From: Streptomyces adustus
GTDB taxonomy: Bacteria > Actinomycetota > Actinomycetes > Streptomycetales > Streptomycetaceae
Assembly (NCBI RefSeq): GCF_009377175.1
Contig: NZ_VJZD01000059.1
Coordinates: 1-41,929, forward strand
Length of the DNA stretch: 41,929 bases
Direction: 5' to 3'
Made by a program: the position numbers and the translations under genes. Positions 14,528 through 23,128 of this stretch are shown here, piece after piece (position 1 is the stretch's first letter; each line of letters opens with the position of its first letter). Under the pieces are notes generated by a model that did no database searches, was not told the origin of the DNA, and worked only from the letters and a program-made list of their open reading frames with translations.

Positions 14528-15758
14528 CAGTGTTGTCGCCGAGGCGGGCCGCACGGGCCCGGAGGTAGCGCTGTTCGGGGAGGCTCAGGGTCTTGGCGGC
14601 GGCTGACTCATAGGCGGCTCGGGCGGCCTCGGGGTCGCCGGCGCGCTCCAGGAGGTGGGCGCGGACTGAGTCCAGGCGGTGGCCTGTGGTCAACTCCGAT
14701 GCGAGCAAGTCCAGTTCGGCCAGGCCGGCCTTCGGTCCGTGGACCATGGCGATGGCCACGGCACGGTTGAGGCGTTCGACAGGGCTGGGGACAAGGTGGA
14801 CGAGGACGTCGTAGAGGCCGAGGATCTCGGGCCAGTCGGTGCTGTCGGGCGAGTCTGCCTCGTCGTGGACGGCGGCGATCGCGGCCCTCAACTGGTACGG
14901 GCCGAAGCGGCGTTGAAACAGTGCCCAGGTCACCAGGGCCACACCCTCCTCGATCGCCGCCTTGTCCCACAGCCCGCGGTCCTGCTCGTCGAGGGGGATC
15001 AACTCGCCGCCCGCCCCGGTCCGCGCGGCGCGGCGGGCGTCGGTGAGGAGCATCAGGGCGAGCAGGCCGGTGACCTCGCAGTCGCCGGGCAGCAGGCGGT
15101 GCATCGTACGGGCCAGCCGGATGGCCTCGCCCGCGAGTTCGGCGCGCTGGAGGGAGGCTCCGGAGGTGGCCGTGTAGCCCTCGTTGAAGATCAGGTAGAG
15201 CGTGTGCAGGACGGTGGGCAGCCGCTCCTCCCAGTGATCGGGGCGGCTGAAACGTGTGCCCTTCACCCGCTGCTTGGCCCGGCTGATCCGCTGGGCCATC
15301 GTCGCCTCCGGCACCAGATGCGCGCGGGCGATCTCGGCCGTCGTCAGACCGCCGACGGCCCGCAGCGTCAGCGCGATCTGGGCGGGCGGGGGCAGATCCG
15401 GGTGGCAGCAGAGGAAGAGCAGGGTCAGCGTGTCGTCCTCGGAGGGTGCACGATCGGGGCCGGGCGGCGGTGCGGTGAAGGCGTCGGGCGGTGTGAGCGC
15501 CGCCGCCTTCTCCTCACGCAGCCGCCGTGCCTGATCACTGCGCAGCGCGTCCGTGAGCCGCCGCGAGGCGACCCTGATCAGCCAGCCCCGCGGATTGTCC
15601 GGAACCCCCGACTCGGGCCACCGCCCGGCCGCTGCCAGCAGCGCCTCCTGTACGGCGTCCTCGGCGGCGTCGAAGTGCCCGTACCGGCGTACGAGCGCGC
15701 CGAGGACCTGCGGCGCGTGCAGGCGCAGCAGGTCCTCGACCTCGCTCGTACGTCTCAA
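14508..15758 (-). CDS. ECF RNA polymerase sigma factor, ECF42-type (with C-terminal helical extension)
   Basis: 416 residues. Sigma region 2 at about 8-75 (VLGALVRRYGHFDAAEDAVQ, GWLIRVASRRLTDALRS) and region 4 at about 115-165 (LALTLRAVGGLTTAEIARA-like core, then PEATMAQRISRAKQRV). A C-terminal extension of about 240 residues, with YLIFNEGYTA and an all-helical TPR-like remainder (LYDVLVHLVPSPVERLNRAV), identifies the ECF42 group. These sigma factors are known to be encoded next to DGPF/YCII-domain proteins, exactly as here (14 bases upstream). No anti-sigma factor is expected in this group; the extension is thought to control activity. Confidence 0.93.
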   Translation of the reverse strand: MRRTSEVEDLLRLHAPQVLGALVRRYGHFDAAEDAVQEALLAAAGRWPESGVPDNPRGWLIRVASRRLTDALRSDQARRLREEKAAALTPPDAFTAPPPGPDRAPSEDDTLTLLFLCCHPDLPPPAQIALTLRAVGGLTTAEIARAHLVPEATMAQRISRAKQRVKGTRFSRPDHWEERLPTVLHTLYLIFNEGYTATSGASLQRAELAGEAIRLARTMHRLLPGDCEVTGLLALMLLTDARRAARTGAGGELIPLDEQDRGLWDKAAIEEGVALVTWALFQRRFGPYQLRAAIAAVHDEADSPDSTDWPEILGLYDVLVHLVPSPVERLNRAVAIAMVHGPKAGLAELDLLASELTTGHRLDSVRAHLLERAGDPEAARAAYESAAAKTLSLPEQRYLRARAARLGDNTDDVVRD

Positions 15759-15771
15759 ATGTCTCCCCTGC

Positions 15772-16173
15772 TCACACTTCGCCGAGCGGCCGGATGACGA
15801 CGGGGTACGTGTTCGCGCCCTCGGGAACGGGGCACTGGATGACCCGCGCGGCGATCTCCGTGACCCGCTCCAGGCTCTCGCACTCCAGGAGCCAGTAACC
15901 GGCGATCACTTCCTTGGTCTCGCCGTACGGCCCGTCGGTGATCACGGGCTTGCCGTCCGCGCCGGCGCTGACGAGGCGGGTCCTGGCAGGCTCGGCCAGC
16001 CCCTGGGCATCGATGAACTCGCCCGTCTCGGCGAGGTCGTTGTTGATCGCCCCCATGTGCTGGAACATCACCTGCATATCCTTGTCGCTCCAGGCCGGGA
16101 GACCCGCGGCGGGCTTGCCCGCCTGGGCCTCGTAGTCCGCCTGCGTGCCCTGCACCATCACCAGGTACTTCAT
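15772..16173 (-). CDS. YCII/DGPF-domain protein, ECF42 partner
   Basis: 133 residues. Begins MKYLVMVQGTQADYEAQAGK and carries the family's name motif as ITDGPYGETKEVIAGYWLLE. The fold is a dimeric ferredoxin-like barrel. DGPF proteins are the conserved genomic partners of ECF42 sigma factors and are co-transcribed with or regulated by them. It precedes the sigma gene by 13 bases on the same strand, so they form an operon. Its biochemical role is not established. Confidence 0.9.
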   Translation of the reverse strand: MKYLVMVQGTQADYEAQAGKPAAGLPAWSDKDMQVMFQHMGAINNDLAETGEFIDAQGLAEPARTRLVSAGADGKPVITDGPYGETKEVIAGYWLLECESLERVTEIAARVIQCPVPEGANTYPVVIRPLGEV

Positions 16174-16269
16174 GAGTCCGCTCCTTCGGCTCGGTCCGCC
16201 TGTGGTGGGCGGCTCTCACAGGGGACGTCGGAGCCGGCCCGCGCTTCTCTACACGCTCGCAGAAGTTTT

Positions 16270-18453
16270 TCAGGCTCGCGGGAAGAGCGTCAGGAGTCCC
16301 GCTGCTTGGCCCTGGAGACGGCGGATGCCCGCAGCGAGTGCGAAGCCGGCCTGTTTGATTATGGGCTGGGCGTTGAAGACGAACCCTGCGAAGACGGAGA
16401 CCATGATGGTGGCCGCTGCCACGATGACCGAACTCGCGCGTGCGACACCGGTGACGGTGGCCTCCAGAGCGCTCTGCCCGTGGACGTGCGCCTCACGCAT
16501 GGAGGTCACCAGGAACATCTGGTAGTCCATGGCGAGTCCGTAGAGGACGCCCGTGATGATGATGGGCAGCAGGCTCACGACCGGTGCGGTGGCGTCGAGG
16601 CCGATCAGGCTCTGCATCCAGCCCCACTGGAAGACGGCGGTGGTGAGGCCGAACGCGGCGGAGACGCTCAGCAGGAATCCCAGGGTGGCCATGACGGGGA
16701 CCAGGAGCGAACGGAAGACGAGGAGCAGGACGATCAGGGAGAGCCCGAGCACGACCACGACGTAGAGGGGCAGCACGTCGGCGAGCCGGTCGGAGACGTC
16801 GATCGCGAGGGCGGTGAAGCCGGTGATGCCGAGAGTGGTGCCGTGGGCCCGGCCGATCTGGGCGCTCTTGTCCCGTACGGCGGTGACGAGGTCCTTGGTC
16901 GCGTCGTCGTTGGGTCCGCTGCCGGGCACGAGGCTGAGGATGGCGGTCGTACCGGCCTCGTTCATCCCCGCGAGGGACACCGAGGTGGCGCCCTTGATAC
17001 CCCGCAGCTCCGTGGTCACCGCTGCGAGAGTCCCGGGGGCGAGGGGCCGTCCGGCCGTGGTGGAGTCGACGGCGACCAGGAGGGGGCCGTTGTAGCCGGG
17101 GCCGTAGGCCTCGCTGGTCAGGTCGTAGCTGCGGCGCTGCCCGGCGTCGGGGTTGTAGCTGGCGCCGGAGGGCAGGCCCAGTTTCATGTCGGCGGCGGGC
17201 ACGGCCAGGATCGCGGGTATCAGGATCGCGGCCGCGAGGGCGGTGTACCGGTGGCGTGCCAGCCGCGTTCCCCAGCGGGTGGCCCGTCCGTGCTCGGCGG
17301 CCGGCGTGCGCCGCTGGGCCGCGCGCCGGATCCGGGTGGGGCAGATCCGTTCCTTGACCAGGCCGAGCAGGGCGGGCAGCAGGGTCAGGGCGAGCAGTAC
17401 GGCGACGGCGATGGTGGCGGCTGCGACGACGGCCATGGTGGAGAGCAGGGCGATCCGGATGACCAGCAGTCCGGCGAGGGCGATGATGACGGTGCTGCCG
17501 GCGAAGAAGACCGCGCTCCCGGCAGTGCCGATCGCCCGCGCGGTCGCCTCGTGCGCGTCCAGGCCGTCGTCCAGGATCAGCCGTCGCTCACGGTTGACGA
17601 TGAACAAGGCGTAGTCGATGCCCACGGCCAGGCCCAGCATCAGGGCCAGCACCGCGGCGAGCGAGTGGATCTCGATCACGGTGGAGAGCGTGAAGGCGCC
17701 GCCGACCCCGACCGTGACCCCGACGAGGGCGATGACCAGGGGCAGGCCCGCGGCCACCACCGAGCCCAGGGTGATCAGCAGGACGAGGGCCGCGACGGCG
17801 ACGCCGACGATCTCCCCGGCTCCGACGATCTCGGGAATCTCCATCATCGACGCGGACGGCAGGACCTCCAGATCGCCCCGGGCGGCGCGCTGTTCTGCGG
17901 CCTTGACGGTGCTGTCGATCGTCCCGGAGGGCAGCTCGTAGGTCTGCTCGTCGAACTGGAACTGCATCAGTGCCGACCGGCCGTCGGCGGAGACGACCAC
18001 GCCCGGGACAGGCTGACCGTCGGATTGAAGGGGGGCGGGCGTTTGGCCGCCGGCCTCGGTCACGGCCGCCTGGGCCTGGAGCAGCGGGCTGTCCGCACCC
18101 TTGGCGGCTTCCCGGGCCAGGAGCTTCCGGACGTCGATCACGTGGTCGTGGCGGTAGACGGCGTCCACCGCCGCCAGCACCGCCGCGTGGACCTTCTCGT
18201 CGTCGATCCGGGCACCGTCCGGGGCCTTGAAGAGCAGCATGCCCTGACCGCCGGACGCCTCCGGCAGGGTCTTGGCCAGATCATCGATGACCTGCTGGGA
18301 CGGGGTGCCGTCGATTCGCACCTCGTTGCTGAGCCGGACGGGATTGACCGCGAGGAGCGCCAGCACGGACGCCACCACGGCCAGCCAGCCTCCGATGACG
18401 TACCAGGGTTTGCCGTAGGCGAATCTGCCCAGGCGGTACAGCAGAACGGACAC
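16270..18453 (-). CDS. MMPL-family RND transporter, C-terminus truncated
   Basis: 727 residues from GTG 18453, preceded by AGGGAGAG at proper spacing (an upstream in-frame GTG at 18474 overlaps that site). Two RND/MMPL halves: TM1 about residues 12-32 (GKPWYVIGGWLAVVASVLAL), a soluble domain to about 190, then a five-to-six-helix bundle with GLAVGIDYALFIVNRERR; the second half repeats this with GVLYGLAMDYQMFLVTSMRE. It should export lipids or drugs using proton motive force. The second bundle ends abnormally: after IIKQAGFALAAG the expected last helix and cytoplasmic tail are replaced by an unrelated tail (IRRLQGQAAGLLTLFPRA). Divergent from its probable repressor at 18610. Confidence 0.85.
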   Translation of the reverse strand: MSVLLYRLGRFAYGKPWYVIGGWLAVVASVLALLAVNPVRLSNEVRIDGTPSQQVIDDLAKTLPEASGGQGMLLFKAPDGARIDDEKVHAAVLAAVDAVYRHDHVIDVRKLLAREAAKGADSPLLQAQAAVTEAGGQTPAPLQSDGQPVPGVVVSADGRSALMQFQFDEQTYELPSGTIDSTVKAAEQRAARGDLEVLPSASMMEIPEIVGAGEIVGVAVAALVLLITLGSVVAAGLPLVIALVGVTVGVGGAFTLSTVIEIHSLAAVLALMLGLAVGIDYALFIVNRERRLILDDGLDAHEATARAIGTAGSAVFFAGSTVIIALAGLLVIRIALLSTMAVVAAATIAVAVLLALTLLPALLGLVKERICPTRIRRAAQRRTPAAEHGRATRWGTRLARHRYTALAAAILIPAILAVPAADMKLGLPSGASYNPDAGQRRSYDLTSEAYGPGYNGPLLVAVDSTTAGRPLAPGTLAAVTTELRGIKGATSVSLAGMNEAGTTAILSLVPGSGPNDDATKDLVTAVRDKSAQIGRAHGTTLGITGFTALAIDVSDRLADVLPLYVVVVLGLSLIVLLLVFRSLLVPVMATLGFLLSVSAAFGLTTAVFQWGWMQSLIGLDATAPVVSLLPIIITGVLYGLAMDYQMFLVTSMREAHVHGQSALEATVTGVARASSVIVAAATIMVSVFAGFVFNAQPIIKQAGFALAAGIRRLQGQAAGLLTLFPRA

Positions 18454-18513
18454 AGAGCTCTCCCTGTCTGTCACGGCCTGGTGGGCCAGGCCACGTGGTG
18501 AAGTGAGAGACTA

Positions 18514-18547
18514 CTATCAAACCGATAGGTGACTATCAATGCGATAG
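18514..18547. promoter_or_regulatory. Tandem TetR operators between the MMPL and TetR genes
   Basis: Two 15-bp dyads, CTATC-AAACC-GATAG (18514-18528) and CTATC-AATGC-GATAG (18533-18547), separated by 4 bases. They lie between the divergent MMPL and TetR starts; each is a typical TetR half-site pair, and the 19-bp period puts both on nearly the same DNA face. Confidence 0.75.
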
Positions 18548-18609
18548 GGTTCTACCATCGATGGGACGGCCGCCATCGGCTTTCGTCGCAGAGCAGGGAA
18601 GAGTCACGG

Positions 18610-19260
18610 ATGGCAATCACGAATGACCGCGCTCCCCGGCGCCGGGTCGACGCGCGCTCCAGCGTGGAGCGCATCACCGCTGCCGGACGCATCGTGCTGG
18701 GCAAGGGCGAGGGATCGCTGGAACGGATCGCGGCCGAGGCCGGCGTGGGTATCGCCACGCTCTACCGGCACTTTCCCAACCGGGAAGCCGTGGTCCGCGC
18801 CGTCCTGGACGACATCCTCGAAACGGACCTCCTTCCGCTGGTCGAGCGTGCGGCCGATGCCGCCGACACGCGCCAGGCGCTGCAGGACATCGCCACCCGA
18901 CTGCTCGACCTGATCACCGAGGAACGAGGCCTGGTCACCTTCGCGAGCAACTTCGCGGACGTGGCGGTAGACGTCCTCCAGCACTTCAGTGCCTCGCTCC
19001 ACCCGCTCCTGCTGCGGGCGCAGGAGGCCGGGGAGATCCGGTCCGACCTCACCGCCGAGGACATCCCGCACTTCCTCGTCATGGCCGTCGCCGGTCTCGC
19101 GCTGCCCAGCGCCGCCCCCTCGCTGCGTGCCCGCTTCATCGCCCTGCTCTTCGACTCGCTCGACCCCGCCGGAGCGAGAGCACTGCCTCCGCTGCTCGCC
19201 GACGAGGAAGACCTGCGCGCCGCGGTCGGCGACGTCGGTCAGGGGCGACACGGCGTCTGA
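18610..19260 (+). CDS. TetR-family transcriptional regulator
   Basis: 216 residues from ATG 18610. The N-terminal helix-turn-helix is RITAAGRIVLGKGEGSLERI followed by AAEAGVGIATLYRHFPNREA, giving the TetR 'T..iA..aGvs..tlY.hF..Ke' signature. The C-terminal ligand domain (residues about 75-200) is all helical. Likely represses the divergent MMPL exporter and itself through the tandem CTATC/GATAG sites. Confidence 0.9.
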   Translation: MAITNDRAPRRRVDARSSVERITAAGRIVLGKGEGSLERIAAEAGVGIATLYRHFPNREAVVRAVLDDILETDLLPLVERAADAADTRQALQDIATRLLDLITEERGLVTFASNFADVAVDVLQHFSASLHPLLLRAQEAGEIRSDLTAEDIPHFLVMAVAGLALPSAAPSLRARFIALLFDSLDPAGARALPPLLADEEDLRAAVGDVGQGRHGV

Positions 19261-19949
19261 AAGCGGTGCTGTGGGACCGCCGTGCGGCTCGCGGTTCCAC
19301 GGGCCTGAGCCGACGGTTTCGCCGCAGTTCCCGGTCGCGCGTCCTTCCCGGGGCGCAGGATGCGGTGACCGGTTGCGCGGCTGTCCGGCCGAGGTGAACG
19401 GTGTGTCGCGCCGTACGCTGTTCCGCTTCGACGTGGCGGGTGTTGAGGGCGCGACGTTCGGCCTGCACGGACTCCGTCGCCCCCTTGCCGGGGTTCGGCG
19501 TCCGGAGCGACGTGGGACGGGATGAGCAGGCGCTTTCATCGCTGGTCGCGTCGTGCCAGTTCGGTGAAGGCGGGCTCATCTCTCCTACGCCGCTCGGCGA
19601 AAGGTGACGTGCGCCGTCCGGGCGACCGGCTCGGGCGGGTTCAGGGCCGATGTGTACCGTACGGTATGCCCAAGGCGACGGGATAGCGGCCGGGTTGCCC
19701 CGGTGGGATCGGGGCGCTGATCCGACGCCCCGAGGATGGGGATGGGGTTGCGTCCAGGGAAGTGGTGTACGGGTTCGACCTGATCCAGGGGTTTGCTCCG
19801 GCATTGGGATGGCGCCCGCATAGATGAACGGCCACCGGCTGATCTTCGAGGCGTCGAAGCCCGAAGGAGATCAGCGCGATGACCGCACCCCTGGAACCCT
19901 GCCGTCAACGGTCGGTCGATGTGTACGTGGCCGATGCGTGGCGAGGGGT
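19261..19949. other. Gene-free stretch with an orphan TetR-like operator
   Basis: No supportable gene on either strand. A perfect 12-bp palindrome TACCGTACGGTA lies at 19655-19666, a form common in TetR-regulated promoters, but no regulator or target gene remains nearby. A looser dyad GCTGATCT...AGATCAGC spans 19838-19875. Confidence 0.35.
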
Positions 19950-20220
19950 TGCTGAAGATCACCAACAACATCCAAAACCTGGGCCGGAAACCGTTCTTGT
20001 GGACGAAGCCACCCGGCTACTTCGCTCCGGACGGCACCGGACCCACCGCCGAGCCTGTTCGCCCGCTACCCCGGCAAGCCGAGGGCGTGCGTAAACCCCT
20101 TGCTGGTCTGGCTCAACCCCGACCGCGGGCCCGCCCTGCTGAACCTGGACGTGGACCTGGTACGGGGAACGACCTGGATGGCGGAGGCGCGCCCCCGCCG
20201 CTCGAGCCGTGTGGGCTCGT
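19950..20220 (+). pseudogene. Frameshifted remnant of an unidentified protein
   Basis: Two adjacent frames read as one protein: LLKITNNIQNLGRKPFLWTK and PGYFAPDGTGPTAE in the first, then LFARYPGKPRACVNPLLVWL and NPDRGPALLNLDVDLVRGTT in the next. Dropping one C from the GAGCC at about 20055 joins them. Start and stop are not clear. I do not recognise the family; the segment is too protein-like to be chance. Its 3' part runs towards the end of the SDR gene on the opposite strand. Confidence 0.35.
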
Positions 20221-20254
20221 GGGTGAGCGGCGGGTCGCGGGCCGGGTGGCCGGG

Positions 20255-21016
20255 TCAGACCGCCGACCATCCGTTGTCCACGGGCAGGATCACGCCGTTG
20301 ATGTTGCTCGCCGCGTCCGAGGCGAGGAAGAGGATCGCGGCAGCCTGCTCCTCCGGCTGCGAGACGCGTCCCACGTTGCCGAAGTAGGGGCCGAGCGCCG
20401 CCGGGCCGTGTGCGCCGTCCTCCAGGTCCACCGCGATACCGGTCGCGGTGCCGCCCGGGGCGATGGCGTTGGCCCGTATGCCCTGGTTGCGGTACATCAC
20501 AGCGAGGGACTTGGTGAGGCCGACGACGCCGTGCTTCGAGGCCGTGTACGCCGCGCCCGCCGCGCTGCCACGGAAACCGGCCTCGGAAGCGGTGTTCACG
20601 ATCGAACCCTTCCCCGCCTGAAGCATGTGCGGCAGCACCGCGCGGGTGAGCAGGAACGGGGCGGTGAGGTTGACGCGGATGACCCGCTCCCACTCCGCGT
20701 CGCTGACGTCCGCCACCGCGGACATCCGGTCCATGATCCCGGCGTTGTTCACGAGGACGTCGACGCCGCCGAACCGCGCGACCGCGGTCGCGACCACCTG
20801 GTCCACGACAGTCTGGTCGCTCAGGTCGCCGGCGACGGCGACGGCAGTGCCACCCTGCTCCTCGATCTCCTTGACGGCCATCTCGGCGCCGTCCGCATCG
20901 ATGTCCGCGAGCACGACCCTCGCGCCCTCGGCGGCGAAGGCCAGGGCTGCGGCGCGCCCGATGCCCGACCCCGCGCCGGTGACGATGACGCTCCGCCTGT
21001 CGAGTCCGCTGGCCAT
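20255..21016 (-). CDS. Short-chain dehydrogenase/reductase (SDR)
   Basis: 253 residues from ATG 21014-21016 (an upstream Met at 21097 would span the operator and is rejected). Classical SDR: cofactor loop TGAGSGIG at residues 13-20, NNAG at 90-93, catalytic Ser144, Tyr157 and Lys161 (YTASK), and Asp40 after strand 2 (LADID), which points to NAD rather than NADP. The C-terminus ends LPVDNGWSAV. Cytoplasmic oxidoreductase of unknown substrate. Divergent from the TetR gene at 21184, its likely regulator. Confidence 0.93.
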   Translation of the reverse strand: MASGLDRRSVIVTGAGSGIGRAAALAFAAEGARVVLADIDADGAEMAVKEIEEQGGTAVAVAGDLSDQTVVDQVVATAVARFGGVDVLVNNAGIMDRMSAVADVSDAEWERVIRVNLTAPFLLTRAVLPHMLQAGKGSIVNTASEAGFRGSAAGAAYTASKHGVVGLTKSLAVMYRNQGIRANAIAPGGTATGIAVDLEDGAHGPAALGPYFGNVGRVSQPEEQAAAILFLASDAASNINGVILPVDNGWSAV

Positions 21017-21077
21017 GTGGTGCTCCTGTCTGTCCTGTGGGGGGCGCTGCGCCCCGGTGCGGGCACCACAGTACGAC

Positions 21078-21100
21078 TTAATGTCGCTGAGTGACATTAA
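21078..21100. promoter_or_regulatory. Palindromic operator between the SDR and TetR genes
   Basis: TTAATGTC-gctgagt-GACATTAA: perfect 8-bp arms around 7 bases, 62 bases from the SDR start and 84 from the TetR start. AT-rich against the surrounding DNA, as expected for an overlapping divergent promoter with the TetR binding site. Confidence 0.7.
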
Positions 21101-21183
21101 TTTCGGGGCCGAATTTCGCCCCCGTGGAGATCAGTCGTGGAGAATTCCCGTGGAAGCTGCCACCGGAGCCCGGAGCGAGATCC

Positions 21184-21822
21184 ATGACGACGACCCACGG
21201 ACGTACCGGACGACCGCCGTTGACCGAGGAGCGCAAGGCGGAGATCCGGCTGCACATCGCCCGCGCCGCCGTGGAACTGTTCGCCACGCAGGGGGTCGCC
21301 GCGACCACCGGCGAGCAGATCGGGCAGGCCGTCGGCATCTCCGCGCGGACCCTGTGGCGCTACTTCCCGAGCAAGGAGAGCTGCGTATCCCCGCTGTTCT
21401 CGGCGGGTATCGACGCGATCGCCGCCGCGCTGCGGCAGTGGCGGCCGGGGCAGCCGCTGCAGGAGGTGTTCGAGAGGGCCCTGCCCACGGACGATCGCTT
21501 CGTGGCGGGCCCGGCCCACGACCTCGTCGGCGCGCTGGTCCGACTGACCCGCACGGAGCCTGGCCTGCGCGCGGTCTGGCTCCAGTCCTACGACGAGGCC
21601 GAGCCCGCGTTCGCCCGGGCCCTGGCCGAACGCGAGGGACTGCCGGCCGACGACCTCAGGCCCGCGATCCACGCGGCGATGTTCAACGCGGCCCTGCGCG
21701 CTGCCGTCGAGCACTACGCCTGGCACACCGCCCGCGAGATCACCGACCCGGAGAGCGCGGAAGCGGCCCTGGCCGCGACGATCCGGGCGGCGCTCACGGC
21801 GGCGGCGGAGGGGGTGGGTTGA
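21184..21822 (+). CDS. TetR-family transcriptional regulator
   Basis: 212 residues from ATG 21184. The helix-turn-helix is clear: IRLHIARAAVELFATQGVAA then TTGEQIGQAVGISARTLWRY and FPSKESCV. The C-terminal domain carries PGLRAVWLQSYDEAEPAFAR and a final helical bundle, as in MftR/AcrR-like members. Likely controls the SDR gene across the palindrome at 21078-21100. Confidence 0.92.
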   Translation: MTTTHGRTGRPPLTEERKAEIRLHIARAAVELFATQGVAATTGEQIGQAVGISARTLWRYFPSKESCVSPLFSAGIDAIAAALRQWRPGQPLQEVFERALPTDDRFVAGPAHDLVGALVRLTRTEPGLRAVWLQSYDEAEPAFARALAEREGLPADDLRPAIHAAMFNAALRAAVEHYAWHTAREITDPESAEAALAATIRAALTAAAEGVG

Positions 21823-21861
21823 GCGGACGCGAGTGGGAACGGCGGGGCGACAAGGCAGCTT

Positions 21862-21990
21862 GAGCGGGCGGCCGATCGTCTGAGGATCCCGGTCGCCGGT
21901 ACCTGGACCCTGAGCGTCACCGTGCGCGTGTCCGAGATCGACCAGGTCACCGTCTCCAAGACCATGACCATCCGGCCACCGGCGGTCTGA
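21862..21990 (+). pseudogene. C-terminal remnant of a YcnJ/CopC-D-type copper protein
   Basis: The plus frame ending at TGA 21988-21990 reads RIPVAGTWTLSVTVRVSEID then QVTVSKTMTIRPPAV. This matches the terminal beta-sandwich of YcnJ/CopD fusions as I recall it ('lPlpG.W.l.VtVR.SdiDq..v'). Nothing upstream continues it: the sequence before about 21860 is the tail of the TetR gene. YcnJ normally accompanies YcnI, which survives at 24.1-24.9 kb, so this is probably a displaced piece of the same copper locus. Confidence 0.5.
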
Positions 21991-22137
21991 GCCGGGCGTG
22001 CTCCCGGTCTCGTCGCCCCTGCCGCGGGTACCGGTCCGCCCTTCCCTCCCGTTGGCATCGTCACGAGACTGGAGGTATGGCGAGCGCGGACCGTCTCCCC
22101 GGTCCGTACGTCCGGCATTGGTTCGGCGGCGAGAGCC

Positions 22138-22299
22138 TTGATCAGGAACACCAAGCGTTCTGTGGTGGCCGCTGCGGCGGCCGTGGCGTTCGCCGGAGCG
22201 GGCACCAGGGGTATGAGCAGCCACACAGGCCTCCCTCTCCAGTGCCAGCACCGTTACCACGACTGGCACGGCGAGTTCCAGGAGATGAGCGACGATTGA
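22138..22299 (+). CDS. Possible small secreted peptide
   Basis: 53 residues if started at TTG 22138: a basic start (LIRNTKRS), a hydrophobic stretch (VVAAAAAVAFAGAG), then a polar tail with QCQHRYHDWHGEF and an acidic end. This is a plausible signal peptide plus a His/Trp-rich mature peptide. The TTG start is weak and the frame is open upstream without ATG or GTG, so it may instead be the remnant of a longer protein. It lies antisense to the 3' extension of cbtA. Family unknown. Confidence 0.3.
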   Translation: MIRNTKRSVVAAAAAVAFAGAGTRGMSSHTGLPLQCQHRYHDWHGEFQEMSDD

Positions 22300-23115
22300 C
22301 CGACACGCTGAGCGGCGGGCTCTGCCGGGCGCGCCCCCGGCCGAACCTCACCGCTCGTGTGCGTCGGCTCAGGCAACCAGGGTGGAGACCCTGCCGCGCG
22401 CGGGTCGCGGTTTCCAGGATGCGTTCGGCCAGGAAGCCGAACAGCAGCCTGAAGCCGGCCCACAGGATGGCCTGGATGCCGATCGAGGCCAGACGGAACT
22501 CCCACAGGTCGGTCGCCGGGAAGCCGTTCGGCGTGTTGTCCCCGTGCGGCAGGACGACCATCGCGACCGCCATCACCGCGACGAAGGCGCCGGATGCGGC
22601 GATGGAGGCGTTCCAGGTGCCCCACACCGGAGCGAGCCTTCGGCCGAGCAGGATCGCCGCTGTGCCCAGCAGTACGCTCAGCGCGATCATCAGCACAAGC
22701 AGGATCGTGCGCTCACCGATGGTGTCCGGGCTACCGAGGGCTGGGGGTTCGCCGGGTACTTCAGGATCGGGACCAGGTAGACGAGCAGGAATCCGGCGAG
22801 CGCGGTGAGCGCCGCTGTCGCCCCTGCCCCGAACCGGCCGATGCGGCCCAGCGCGAAGCAGAACGCGAGTGCCGCGATGCCGCCGATGGCGACGCCGAAG
22901 ACGAGCATGCCCGTGGCGAGGCGGGCGGTCGACTGCCGGGTGAGGCTGACGGGTTCCTCGCCGCCGTGTTCATGGGAGTTGGCCTCTTCGAACGCGATGG
23001 CCGCGTCCACGGGGCCTTCCCCGACCAGGAAGGCGAAGACGAAGGCGAGCCCGCCGGCGCCGAGACCGGCGAGCATGCCGTGCATCAGCAGGGTGCGTAC
23101 GGTGACGGAGTTCAT
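22142..23115 (-). pseudogene. cbtA: Cobalt transporter subunit CbtA, frameshifted
   Basis: From ATG 23113-23115: MNSVTVRTLLMHGMLAGLGA, a membrane helix, an acidic/His loop (EEANSHEHGGEEPVSLTR), then more helices to YLVPILKYPANP. There the frame breaks: the expected PALGSPDTIGERTILL continues one frame over and is followed by two further helices (LMIALSVLLGTAAILLGRRL, FVAVMAVAMVVLP). One C missing from the C run at about 22732-22736 explains it. CbtA is the membrane subunit of a B12-regulated cobalt importer. Recognisable homology ends near 22390; the frame runs on without a stop to 22142, so the 3' end may also be damaged. It lies 13 bases after cbtB in a riboswitch-controlled operon. Confidence 0.8.
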
Positions 23116-23128
23116 GAAGGAGGCTCCG

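Noticed and set aside
15553..18501. 982-codon open frame on the plus strand
   Set aside because: It is the antisense of the MMPL, DGPF and sigma factor genes; Gly/Asp/Arg/Val-rich with no domain. Those three minus-strand genes have clear motifs.
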